Origin: Klebsiella spallanzanii | GTDB taxonomy: Bacteria > Pseudomonadota > Gammaproteobacteria > Enterobacterales > Enterobacteriaceae | Direction of reading: 5' to 3' | DNA: 64,000 nucleotides | NCBI RefSeq assembly: GCF_902158555.1 | Contig: NZ_CABGGS010000002.1 | Location: forward strand, 236,585 to 300,584 | Shown here: piece by piece, positions 12,221 to 19,839 of the stretch | Layout: every line of letters starts with the position of its first letter | Position numbering within the stretch: position 1 is the stretch's first letter | The notes under the pieces: generated by a model | What the model saw: only the letters and a program-made list of their open reading frames with translations | Databases searched by the model: none | What the model was told of the DNA's origin: nothing | Program-made: the position numbers and the translations under genes

Positions 12221-14308
12221 ATGCGCTCTCTTCTGTGGGTTGCCATCATGGGGCTGTGTTCAACACCGCTTCTGGCAGCCTCTCCGCACGGTTTTTCTTT
12301 CGCGCACAAAGACTGGGAGCTGGCCTGCGACAACACAGGCACCTGCCGCGCCGCTGGTTATGGCGCGACGGCGGGTGAAGTCAGCGTCCTGTTGACCCGC
12401 AACGCAGGAGCGGCGCAGCACATTATCGCCCTCGCTACCTTCGCACAAACCGAACGCGATATTCCACCCGACGCGGCGGTCAATCTTTTTATCGACGGCC
12501 AGGATAACGGCAGTCTCGACGCCACCGATGAGAGCCATTTTCGCTTTGATGATACCCAGACCGCCGCGCTAATTCAGGCCCTGGAGCACAGCGGCAAAAT
12601 TGAGCTAGCGCTCAACAACGAGCGTAATCTTCTCTCCAGTGCGGGCAGCAGCGCCGTATTTCTGAAAATGGATGAGTTCCAGCAGCGCCTGGGCACCGCC
12701 GATGCGCTGCTGCGTAAAGGCGATGCGGGTGATGACAACATTCTGTCACCTGCGCCCGCTCCGGAAATTATCGCTGCACCGGTTGTCCACAATGCAGCAA
12801 CCACGACGCTGACGGCAAAGCAGCGGCAAAAACTTCTCCCACAGCTGGTCCCTTTGCTCAACAGCCATTGCGATGACTGGCAGAACGCTGATATTCCAGC
12901 ATCGGAGCGCCAGCTCACCGCCACCCCGCTGGATAAGAGCCACACGCTGATCCAGACACTATGTTGGCGCGCGGCCTATAACGACGGCTACGCCATGTGG
13001 GTTGTCGACAAAGCACTCCAGGCCCAGCCTCAGCTAGTGACGACTGACGCTTCAAGCTATGCCGATGGGGTTATCACTTTCTTCAATAAAGGCCGCGGTA
13101 TCGCCGACTGCATCAGCGGTGAAGAACGCGTTTGGGATGGCAAAACATTTGTCCAGAGCCTGAAATACACTACTGGCGACTGCCGTGAAATCGCCCCCGG
13201 CGGCGCGTGGATGCTACCTACCTTCGTCAGCCAGGTTATCCCCAAACAGCAGAAAGATGCCGATAACAGCGCGCTGAAGGCGTTATACAACGCCGTATTA
13301 AAAGAGCAGCAGGCCAACCCGGAGTTGGATCTAAATAAAATCGCCGAACAGTTTCCCCTCAGCGGCCATGCCAGCCATTTTACGCTGGCCTACGCGGATG
13401 ACTCTCTGGTCTCGACGACAAAACCTTCCGCCGATATCAGCGATGATGAGTGGCAGGCGTTCCTTCAGTCTGATATCAGCGCCGATTCTGAAAACGGCAA
13501 AGTCAGCTTTACGCTGGTGGACCTCGACGGCGACGGCAGACGCGATTTAATCATCGACAGCTACGTCGGCGGCACCGGGCTTTTCAGCTATACCGGAGTA
13601 TTAAAACGCAACGACGATACTTTTGATACGGTGAATAGTGATGATAGCGGCAACGGCGATGACTTTGATGAAGGCGTCCCTGGCGCGCTCTATTCCCTTA
13701 ACGGTCGCGGCGCTAACCAGTGGAGCCACTGGGTGCGAATTAACGGCCAGGTATATGCCCTCTGGTACAACGGCCAGTTTGGCGAAGATAATCTCTATCT
13801 ATTACGCCCGTTCAGCCCCTCCAGCAGCACGCCAGCGGTGACGGTTCGCTATCGCTACACTCTCAGCGACATCAGCTCGCCGGAAAAAGACCAGCCTCTG
13901 ACTCCTGCACTCAGCGACAGAGAAAAATCGGATCTCCTGAAGTCGCTGGAAGTCATGCAGAGCAGCCTGCTGAAGGATAAGCCACAGAGCGACAGCGACT
14001 CGCCGATTTGCCCTATTCCCCCAGGTACATCAGCCGACGATGCGGATAACTATTACAGCGGCGTGGCCTCTAATTATATTTATGAAACCGTGGCGTATAT
14101 TCCGGTCTGGCTAAACGACAAATGTTTTATCGGCACCATCTTCAGCCACCACGGCGCATACCGTCACGGCGTTGATGCGGAAATCACCATCAGCTCACCG
14201 CGCGATGACGAAGACATCGTTGGCGACTACAACATATCCGGGCTGCGCCGCGCCATATCGGTAACCAGCGGCTGGAAAACCCGCGAAGGCGATAACGGCA
14301 TGATGTGA
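12221..14308 (+). CDS. Periplasmic DUF1176-domain protein
   Basis: Encodes about 695 residues from ATG 12221 (the ATG at 12203 would bury the signal sequence). The signal peptide MRSLLWVAIMGLCSTPLLA is clear. The N-terminal ~330 residues have the DUF1176 pattern: the FAHKDWELACDNTGTCRAAGY opening and later paired cysteines. The second half contains VDLDGDGRRDLIIDSY, a calcium-loop-like DxDGDGxxD motif as seen in FG-GAP and dockerin-type loops. Function unknown. It is the last core gene before the tRNA-Phe island junction. Confidence 0.75.
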   Translation: MRSLLWVAIMGLCSTPLLAASPHGFSFAHKDWELACDNTGTCRAAGYGATAGEVSVLLTRNAGAAQHIIALATFAQTERDIPPDAAVNLFIDGQDNGSLDATDESHFRFDDTQTAALIQALEHSGKIELALNNERNLLSSAGSSAVFLKMDEFQQRLGTADALLRKGDAGDDNILSPAPAPEIIAAPVVHNAATTTLTAKQRQKLLPQLVPLLNSHCDDWQNADIPASERQLTATPLDKSHTLIQTLCWRAAYNDGYAMWVVDKALQAQPQLVTTDASSYADGVITFFNKGRGIADCISGEERVWDGKTFVQSLKYTTGDCREIAPGGAWMLPTFVSQVIPKQQKDADNSALKALYNAVLKEQQANPELDLNKIAEQFPLSGHASHFTLAYADDSLVSTTKPSADISDDEWQAFLQSDISADSENGKVSFTLVDLDGDGRRDLIIDSYVGGTGLFSYTGVLKRNDDTFDTVNSDDSGNGDDFDEGVPGALYSLNGRGANQWSHWVRINGQVYALWYNGQFGEDNLYLLRPFSPSSSTPAVTVRYRYTLSDISSPEKDQPLTPALSDREKSDLLKSLEVMQSSLLKDKPQSDSDSPICPIPPGTSADDADNYYSGVASNYIYETVAYIPVWLNDKCFIGTIFSHHGAYRHGVDAEITISSPRDDEDIVGDYNISGLRRAISVTSGWKTREGDNGMM

Positions 14309-14384
14309 TTTTAAGCAAAAAAGCGCCCTCAGGCGCAGAATTGCCGTAAAGTTAAGCAACCGGTAGATAAATCGAGAAATTTGA

Positions 14385-14413
14385 TTGACGGAGCGTACGG
14401 ATTACGGTTTAAT
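14385..14413 (+). promoter_or_regulatory. Promoter of the tRNA-Phe gene
   Basis: -35 TTGACG (14385-14390), a 17-base spacer, -10 TTTAAT (14408-14413), then a GC-rich GCGCCCC discriminator typical of stable-RNA promoters under stringent control. Confidence 0.75.
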
Positions 14414-14423
14414 GCGCCCCGTT

Positions 14424-14499
14424 GCCCGGATAGCTCAGTCGGTAGAGCAGGGGATTGAAAATCCCCGTGTCCTTGGTTCGATTCCGAGTCCGGGCACCA
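14424..14499 (+). tRNA. pheU: tRNA-Phe (anticodon GAA)
   Basis: A 76-base cloverleaf with encoded CCA. The acceptor stem is GCCCGGA/TCCGGGC, the D-arm AGCTCAGTCGGTAGAGCA, the anticodon loop TTGAAAA, and the T-arm GGTTCGATTCC. Its 3' end is the integration site of the island: bases 14478-14499 recur at 42936-42956. The tRNA stays intact because the island end supplies or preserves the 3' sequence. Confidence 0.97.
14478..14499 (+). other. Left attachment site (att) of the genomic island
   Basis: The last 22 bases of tRNA-Phe (TCGATTCCGAGTCCGGG then CACCA) are repeated, with one G missing, at 42936-42956. P4-type integrases use the tRNA 3' end as attB. Confidence 0.85.
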
Positions 14500-14510
14500 A
14501 ATTCATATCA

Positions 14511-14537
14511 ACGGACCTCCACGGAGGTCCGTTTTTG
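14511..14537 (+). terminator. Terminator after tRNA-Phe
   Basis: ACGGACCTCC-AC-GGAGGTCCGT followed by TTTTT, 12 bases after the tRNA. Confidence 0.88.
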
Positions 14538-14623
14538 CATTCTAAGCCCGCAAAAATCAACATTTCTACAATCGCTTAACTCCACCCAACTCAATCAACT
14601 TCAACCCGCATCAAGTACCTTGC

Positions 14624-14672
14624 GAGGGTACAACTGAGGGTATAGTCTGATTCGATAAAATTCTGTACCCTC
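14624..14672. repeat. Left integrase arm-type motifs
   Basis: GAGGGTA occurs at 14624 and 14636 (12-base spacing) and inverted as TACCCTC at 14666, just upstream of the integrase gene. The same pair with the same 12-base spacing occurs at 42862 and 42874. I infer arm-type binding sites for the island integrase. Confidence 0.55.
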
Positions 14673-14694
14673 ATCCAACATCAGGAACATAGCT

Positions 14695-15963
14695 ATGGCA
14701 CTGACTGACGCTAAAATCCGCGCAGCCAAACCGGATGAAAAACCTTATAAGCTGGCCGACAGCGGCAACATGTTTTTGCTCGTTCACCCTAATGGCTCCC
14801 GCTACTGGCGACTGCGCTATCGTCATCTCGGTAAAGAGAAAACACTGGCGCTTGGTCAGTATCCCGAAGTATCACTGTCTGAAGCGCGTGATAAACGCGA
14901 TGAGGCCAGAAAACTCATATCTGACGGTATTGACCCGTGTGAACAACGGAGAGCGAAGAAAGGTGCACCGGAGGCCGTAAACACTTTTGAGCTCGTTGCC
15001 CGTCAATGGCATAAGAGCAATAAAAAATGGTCTGAAGCTCACCGCGAGAAGGTGCTCAAAAGTCTTGAGTGTCACGTATTCCCCTATATAGGTTTACGCG
15101 ATATCACAACGCTGAGAACACCAGATTTGCTGGTACCCGTCAAAGCGGCCGAAACCAAAGAGATATATGAGATTGCAGCCCGCCTTCAGCAACGTATCAC
15201 TGCAATCATGCGCTATGCTGCCCAGTCAGGTATTATCAGCTATAACCCTGCCGTGGATATGGCGGGCGCTTTAACAACGGTGAAACGTCAGCATCGCCCT
15301 GCCCTCGCCTTAAGTCGCATTTCAGAGCTTCTTGGGCGACTGCATGCCTACAGAGGCCAGCCCCTCACCCGACTGGCAACAAGACTCACCCTGCTTATCT
15401 TCATCCGCTCCAGTGAACTACGTTTTGCCAGATGGTCTGAGATCGACTTCAAGAAAGCCATGTGGACCATTCCTCCAGAGCGGAAACCTATTGATGGTGT
15501 TAAGTACTCCCATCGAGGCTCCAAAATGCGTACAGAGCATCTGGTGCCGCTCTCTACTCAAGCGCTGGATATTCTGCAACAGATCCACACCATCAGTGGA
15601 GAATATGAACTGATTTTCACCGGTGACCATAATCCCTGGAAACCCATGAGCGAAAATACCGTGAATAACTCATTGCGGTTGATGGGCTACGATACAAAAG
15701 TCGATGTCTGTGGTCACGGCTTCAGAGCAATGGCCTGCAGTTCATTGATTGAATCTGGTCTATGGTCAAGGGATGCTGTTGAGCGCCAGATGAGCCATCA
15801 GGAACGTAATGGTGTACGTGCTGCTTATATCCATAAAGCGGAATTTCTGGATGAGCGCAGACTGATGCTGCAATGGTGGGCTGACTTTCTTGATGCTAAC
15901 CAAGAGGAAACAATTAGTCCGTTTGATTATACAAAACTCAATAACCCGATGCTGGCAAGATAA
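14695..15963 (+). CDS. intS-like: P4-type tyrosine recombinase (island integrase)
   Basis: Encodes 422 residues. The N-terminal arm-binding domain MALTDAKIRAAKPDEKPYKL and DSGNMFLLV is typical of P4/CP4-57 integrases. The catalytic residues are all present: Arg238 (IRSSELR), His341 and Arg344 (HGFRAM), His368 (QMSHQE) and Tyr378 (AAYIHKAEF). It lies about 200 bases downstream of the tRNA-Phe it would use as target, in the same direction. It looks intact, so the island may still excise if the right-hand site works. A strong terminator follows. Confidence 0.95.
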   Translation: MALTDAKIRAAKPDEKPYKLADSGNMFLLVHPNGSRYWRLRYRHLGKEKTLALGQYPEVSLSEARDKRDEARKLISDGIDPCEQRRAKKGAPEAVNTFELVARQWHKSNKKWSEAHREKVLKSLECHVFPYIGLRDITTLRTPDLLVPVKAAETKEIYEIAARLQQRITAIMRYAAQSGIISYNPAVDMAGALTTVKRQHRPALALSRISELLGRLHAYRGQPLTRLATRLTLLIFIRSSELRFARWSEIDFKKAMWTIPPERKPIDGVKYSHRGSKMRTEHLVPLSTQALDILQQIHTISGEYELIFTGDHNPWKPMSENTVNNSLRLMGYDTKVDVCGHGFRAMACSSLIESGLWSRDAVERQMSHQERNGVRAAYIHKAEFLDERRLMLQWWADFLDANQEETISPFDYTKLNNPMLAR

Positions 15964-15990
15964 ATCGTGTAGCACACAAATTACATACAG

Positions 15991-16030
15991 AAGGCACCTG
16001 GACTTTAACGTCCGGGTGCCTTCTTCTTTT
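15991..16030 (+). terminator. Terminator after the integrase gene
   Basis: AAGGCACCTGGAC and GTCCGGGTGCCTT form a 13-bp stem with a TTAAC loop and one G-T pair, followed by CTTCTTTT. Confidence 0.85.
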
Positions 16031-16059
16031 TAACAACCTGAAATCAGGAGATTTTATCA

Positions 16060-16350
16060 ATGACTACAACATGTCCTATATGTGGTGCTGAGCGCGTCAG
16101 CGAACGTAACATTGGGAGGAAGGCTGGAAGCATAGCCGGAGGTGTGGCAGGAGCTCTTAGCGGAGCAAGCTCGGGGGCTGCAATTGGCTCTGTTGTGCCA
16201 GTTCTGGGGACTGCGACCGGGGCAGTTATTGGTGCTGTTCTGGGAAGGTTTGTGGCTGGTGCAACTGCGGGAGCTGTTACCGGTTCAGCCCTTGATGGAC
16301 TCCTGTTTGACAGATATGAGTGCGACGATTGTGGTCATACCTTTGACTAG
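16060..16350 (+). CDS. Small protein: zinc ribbon split by a glycine-zipper hydrophobic segment
   Basis: Encodes 96 residues after AGGAGA. One CxxC pair is at the N-terminus (C5 and C8, CPIC) and one at the C-terminus (C88 and C91, CDDCGHTF). Between them, residues about 22-80 are rich in glycine and alanine, with GxxxG-type spacing (GGVAGALSGASSGAAIGS and similar). The two cysteine pairs could close one zinc site with the hydrophobic hairpin looped out, possibly into a membrane. I recognise no function. It lies alone between the integrase and an AT-rich regulatory stretch. Confidence 0.7.
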   Translation: MTTTCPICGAERVSERNIGRKAGSIAGGVAGALSGASSGAAIGSVVPVLGTATGAVIGAVLGRFVAGATAGAVTGSALDGLLFDRYECDDCGHTFD

Positions 16351-16793
16351 AAGGTTATGCTAAATGTCATATCTTTATGATTTTAATGAATAAAAAAAAT
16401 CCACTACTTGCCTCATCAATTTTAATACACCACATCCCCCGCATAAACTGATCTACAAAAACGATCGATATCATTGCAATGATAGTTATAAACTATCAAG
16501 AATTAATAATTGATCGATTTTATCGATAGATATTGCAGATCAATTATTGAAATTCGATCGGTAATAACAATTTTACCTGCACTCATAACCTCCCTATCTT
16601 AGAGAGGATTTAATTAGAATCAGGCCAGGATTCTTACCGGGTGACAATAAGGAGATGCACCATGCGCCTATAGCAAGGATGTTTCAATGCGGCAGGTATA
16701 AGTCTGCCCATCTATTCAACATGCTTACCGGACAAAGTGACGGCATTAAACCACCACTTCAGTCATTTATTGCTATTTTTCAAGGAGCCAACG
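16351..16793. other. 443-base AT-rich gap dense in palindromes
   Basis: I see no convincing gene. TATCATTGCAATGATA (16470-16485) is a perfect 16-base palindrome. Overlapping ATCGAT-, GATCGAT- and AATTATT-type inverted motifs fill roughly 16460-16565. This may be an operator region for the small genes that follow. A short frame at 16655-16846 overlaps the next gene's start and has no clear ribosome site. Confidence 0.5.
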
Positions 16794-16955
16794 ATGGCAT
16801 TTATTCTTTTACTTTTGTGGATCGGAGCATCGATAGTTATTGGTAAATTGGCTCAGGCCAGTGGCCGTTCGTTCTTCATATGGTTTGTTATCAGTATGCT
16901 TATAGACCCCATATTTGGTGCTATTCTTTTTGCTGTAGTCGTGAGGTCAAAATGA
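16794..16955 (+). CDS. Small membrane protein (53 aa)
   Basis: The start is ATG 16794, preceded by AAGGAG with good spacing; a longer frame from 16737 was rejected for that reason. The product has two hydrophobic segments: residues about 2-15 (FILLLLWIGASIVIG) and about 27-48 (FFIWFVISMLIDPIFGAILFAVV). Its stop overlaps the ATG of the next small gene (ATGA). No function recognised. Confidence 0.65.
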   Translation: MAFILLLLWIGASIVIGKLAQASGRSFFIWFVISMLIDPIFGAILFAVVVRSK

Positions 16956-17056
16956 AACCAGACAGAATTAAGGGGCTTTTTAAAGCCTATCTTGGCATTG
17001 GTGCTTTATTCATGTTGCTTGTTTGTACAGGGATTGTTGTTTTGTTAGGTCAATAA
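16952..17056 (+). CDS. Very small membrane peptide (34 aa), overlapping the previous gene
   Basis: Reads from ATG 16952 to TAA 17056. It has a basic N-terminus (MKPDRIKGLFKAY) and one hydrophobic helix (IGALFMLLVCTGIVVLL). The ATGA overlap with the gene before implies coupled translation. It could be a structural partner of the 53-residue protein, or a type-I-toxin-like peptide; I cannot tell which. Confidence 0.5.
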   Translation: MKPDRIKGLFKAYLGIGALFMLLVCTGIVVLLGQ

Positions 17057-17189
17057 GGGAAATGATTACGTATTTTAATAATTATTTTATATTTACTGCC
17101 ATCCCCCCCTCCGGTTCAATACTCTTGATGTATATCAGTATAACGTTCTCTGTAATATTTCGGCTATTATGTAAAGATAAGGAATTATC

Positions 17190-17969
17190 ATGATAAACTA
17201 TTATGAATATCTTGAGCTGGATATGAATGCCAGCGTTGATGAATTAAACCATGCGATACAAAAAGTAAGTGAACGTGATGATGCAGATTTAAAATTCATC
17301 CGTGAAATGAAATCTATTTTGTTAAACGATAAAGCCAGGGTTCTGTATAATAACAAATTGATTTCTTTTATTGTTGGCGATCGTAAAAAGTCTGATTTGG
17401 TAAGCGCTGAGAATATTCGTGAATTATTAAATATAGACAACTCGTCGTTACATGAAAAATATATCTGGATTGCAACGGGATTGTTTGTTGTCGGCGTTTT
17501 ATCCGCATGTTTGTTTAGTTTAGCTGTCAACTATACGGTTAATCTGTTCGTTATGATTGCCCTGGTTATTTTGTTCTATATGGACTGGAAGCTACTGGAT
17601 AAACATGGTAAGGCAAGCTTTTCAAAATGGTGGATTCTTTTTTCGCCAGTTTATATTGCTAAACGTTGTAAAGCCGTTGGTCAGGGGAAAATGCTGTTGC
17701 TGGTCTGGCTTGGGATCTGGGTTGTATATGGCATCGGGAACTTTGCGTTCAACGGTAGCAAAGCGATGCTGGAACGTACAGCATGCCAGGTGGTAACGGA
17801 TATCTATCATAAACAGTTACGTCAATACTCGCAGCAATGTGAGAACGTAACGTTAACTGAAAGTGAAGGGAAACAGCACTATGGATTTGCTCAACTTAGT
17901 GATGGTACAACTAAAGATATTACCGTGACAGAACAATCAGATGGTAAGATTGTTGTATATATTGAATAG
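17190..17969 (+). CDS. Membrane protein with a degenerate J-domain-like N-terminus
   Basis: Encodes 259 residues after AAGGA. Residues 3-55 (NYYEYLELDMNASVDELNHA, later LLNDKARVLYN) follow the helix pattern of a J-domain but lack the HPD motif, so DnaK stimulation is not expected. Hydrophobic segments lie at about 91-113, 117-134, 146-157 and 168-188. The C-terminal ~70 residues (from about 190) are soluble, with Cys residues at ACQVV and QQCEN, and would be exported. It is followed by a strong terminator. Function unknown; a membrane-anchored J-like protein is my structural reading only. Confidence 0.6.
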   Translation: MINYYEYLELDMNASVDELNHAIQKVSERDDADLKFIREMKSILLNDKARVLYNNKLISFIVGDRKKSDLVSAENIRELLNIDNSSLHEKYIWIATGLFVVGVLSACLFSLAVNYTVNLFVMIALVILFYMDWKLLDKHGKASFSKWWILFSPVYIAKRCKAVGQGKMLLLVWLGIWVVYGIGNFAFNGSKAMLERTACQVVTDIYHKQLRQYSQQCENVTLTESEGKQHYGFAQLSDGTTKDITVTEQSDGKIVVYIE

Positions 17970-17982
17970 GCATTTTTGAGGC

Positions 17983-18015
17983 AAAGCACTTACCTTTGGG
18001 GTAAGTGCTTTTTAT
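17983..18015 (+). terminator. Terminator after the J-like gene
   Basis: AAAGCACTTACC and GGTAAGTGCTTT form an almost perfect stem, continued by a T-rich tail. Confidence 0.85.
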
Positions 18016-18043
18016 ATATTTTTTATTTTGAGGGGAGATTTGT

Positions 18044-18526
18044 GTGAGGTTTTTATATGGAATTAAATATGTGACTACTCTGGTGGTAATTACTATCTCT
18101 TGTTCAGTAATGGCATCACCTTATGGAGATTCAGATGTCTTGTTCGGGTGTATAATAAAAGGAAAAACTACTATAGAGGTGGCTGTGTTAAGGAATAATA
18201 ACGAGGTCACTTATTTATTTGGTAAATCGGACATTACCGGAGGTGGCGGAGTTATTCCTGAAATTACTCTGGTAAAAAATGTGAGCCAGTTAAGTCAGTC
18301 ATGGAATTACAGTAGGGCTGAAGGCGTGTCGATACATACATTAAATATACCTGAGAATGATTATACTTACTCTGTTTCCTATATCGATGATGGAAAAAAC
18401 ACTGATGGGGAAATAACTATTTTAAAACAGGGAAAAGAAATCAGTACGATAAAATGCGATGACGTCTGGGAGCAACATTTGGGTGACAGCAATATGATGC
18501 ATGGTATCCCCGATGAGTCAGATTGA
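18044..18526 (+). CDS. Secreted or periplasmic hypothetical protein
   Basis: Encodes 160 residues starting at GTG 18044, six bases after AGGGGAG. Residues 1-24 form a signal peptide (YVTTLVVITISCSVMASP). The mature part has two cysteines (FGCIIKG, IKCDDVWEQ) near its ends that could pair. No known domain recognised. AT-rich like its left neighbours. The IS element begins 122 bases downstream, so a longer original operon may have been lost. Confidence 0.6.
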   Translation: MRFLYGIKYVTTLVVITISCSVMASPYGDSDVLFGCIIKGKTTIEVAVLRNNNEVTYLFGKSDITGGGGVIPEITLVKNVSQLSQSWNYSRAEGVSIHTLNIPENDYTYSVSYIDDGKNTDGEITILKQGKEISTIKCDDVWEQHLGDSNMMHGIPDESD

Positions 18527-18706
18527 TGTATCTGGTTTGTACCAGTTCACATGAATGTGAACTGGTACAAAAGATAGAAAGACTGACCTTGTCGGTAAAT
18601 AATCCTTTATAACTTCTCTAAATAAGCGTTCCAAATAGTAGATCACTTTGTAAGTATCCCGGTAAAACGGACGATTCACTTTTAGAGATCTTCCGACATA
18701 CTGATT

Positions 18707-18994
18707 ATGTCCCCTGAGGAGATCGCTATGCGCAAGATCCGATTCACTGAACACCAGATCATCGCCGTATTGAAGTCCGTCGAAGCCGGACGTACCGTCA
18801 AGGATGTGTGCCGTGAGGCCGCTATTTCGGAAGCCAGCTATTACAACTGGAAGGCGAAATATGGCGGGATGGAAGCGGCCGATATTAAAAAAATCAAAGA
18901 CCTTGAAGATGAGAATCGACGTCTGAAACAGATGTTTGCTGATCTCAGCCTTGAGTGCCGGGCACTTAAAGACGTCATCGAAAAAAAGCTTTAA
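18707..18994 (+). CDS. IS3-family transposase OrfA
   Basis: The product starts at MRKIRFTEHQI (ATG 18728), and possibly at 18707. It has a helix-turn-helix (VKDVCREAAISEASYYNWKAKYGG) and a C-terminal leucine-rich coiled coil (IKDLEDENRRLKQMFADLSL). The end carries a run of seven A then G (18981-18988). This is the usual IS3 slippery site for -1 frameshifting into orfB to make the OrfAB transposase. Confidence 0.9.
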   Translation: MSPEEIAMRKIRFTEHQIIAVLKSVEAGRTVKDVCREAAISEASYYNWKAKYGGMEAADIKKIKDLEDENRRLKQMFADLSLECRALKDVIEKKL

Positions 18995-19044
18995 AACCAG
19001 CGATAAAGCGTGAACTCGTCAGCTATCTGACGGCGCAATTTGCC

Positions 19045-19839
19045 ATGAGTTTACGCCAGGCCTGCAGGACGTTATCGCTGAGCAGGACGGTCTATTTTTA
19101 CCAGCCCGATACCCGACGTGATGAACCGGTGATCTGTGCGCTGACTGAACTGGCAGAACGCTATCCGCGCTACGGTTTTAAGAAGTTGTTCCAGCTGCTG
19201 CGCAGGCAGGGCAATACCTGGAACCATAAACGTGTTCACCGGATTTACTGCCTGCTGAAACTGAATTTTCGTCGCAAGGGAAAACAGCGACTGCCAGTAC
19301 GTAATCCAGCACCACTGGCAACACCGCAAGCGTTAAACCAGAGCTGGTCCATTGATTTTATGCACGACGCGCTGGTCTGCGGCAGACGCTTCCGGACCTT
19401 CAATGTGGTGGATGATTTTAACCGTGAAGCACTGGCGATAGAAATCGACCTGAATATCCCGGCTCAGCGTGTCGTCCGGGTACTGGACAGGATAGTGGCA
19501 AACCGCGGCTACCCACTGAAGATGCGGATGGACAACGGACCAGAACTCGTCTCACTGGCGCTGGCACAGTGGGCCGAAGAACATGGCGTGCAACTCGAAT
19601 TTATCAAGCCGGGTAAGCCAACACAGAATGCGTTTATCGAACGGTTCAACCGGACATACCGGACAGAAATCCTGGATTTTTACCTGTTCAGAACACTGAA
19701 TGAAGCACGGGAAATTACCGGGCGCTGGCTGGCTGAATATAACAGTGAGCGGCCCCATGAATCCCTGAATAACTTGACGCCAGAAGAATACCGGCTGATG
19801 GCTGAAAACCCGGAAATCTCAAAAAGTGCGTGGAACTAA
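19045..19839 (+). CDS. IS3-family transposase OrfB (DDE catalytic part)
   Basis: Encodes 264 residues from the first ATG; in practice it is expressed as an OrfAB fusion, being in the -1 phase relative to orfA. The DDE residues are visible in WSIDFMHDAL, MRMDNGPEL and NAFIERFNRTYR. The C-terminus RPHESLNNLTPEEY is typical of the family. The gene is intact. Confidence 0.93.
   Translation: MSLRQACRTLSLSRTVYFYQPDTRRDEPVICALTELAERYPRYGFKKLFQLLRRQGNTWNHKRVHRIYCLLKLNFRRKGKQRLPVRNPAPLATPQALNQSWSIDFMHDALVCGRRFRTFNVVDDFNREALAIEIDLNIPAQRVVRVLDRIVANRGYPLKMRMDNGPELVSLALAQWAEEHGVQLEFIKPGKPTQNAFIERFNRTYRTEILDFYLFRTLNEAREITGRWLAEYNSERPHESLNNLTPEEYRLMAENPEISKSAWN

Noticed and set aside
14385..14637. Two short frames covering the tRNA-Phe gene
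   Set aside because: They are read through a tRNA and its terminator and cannot be genes.
16655..16846. 63-codon frame before the small membrane gene
   Set aside because: It overlaps the well-supported start at 16,794, lacks a ribosome site and has no protein-like pattern.
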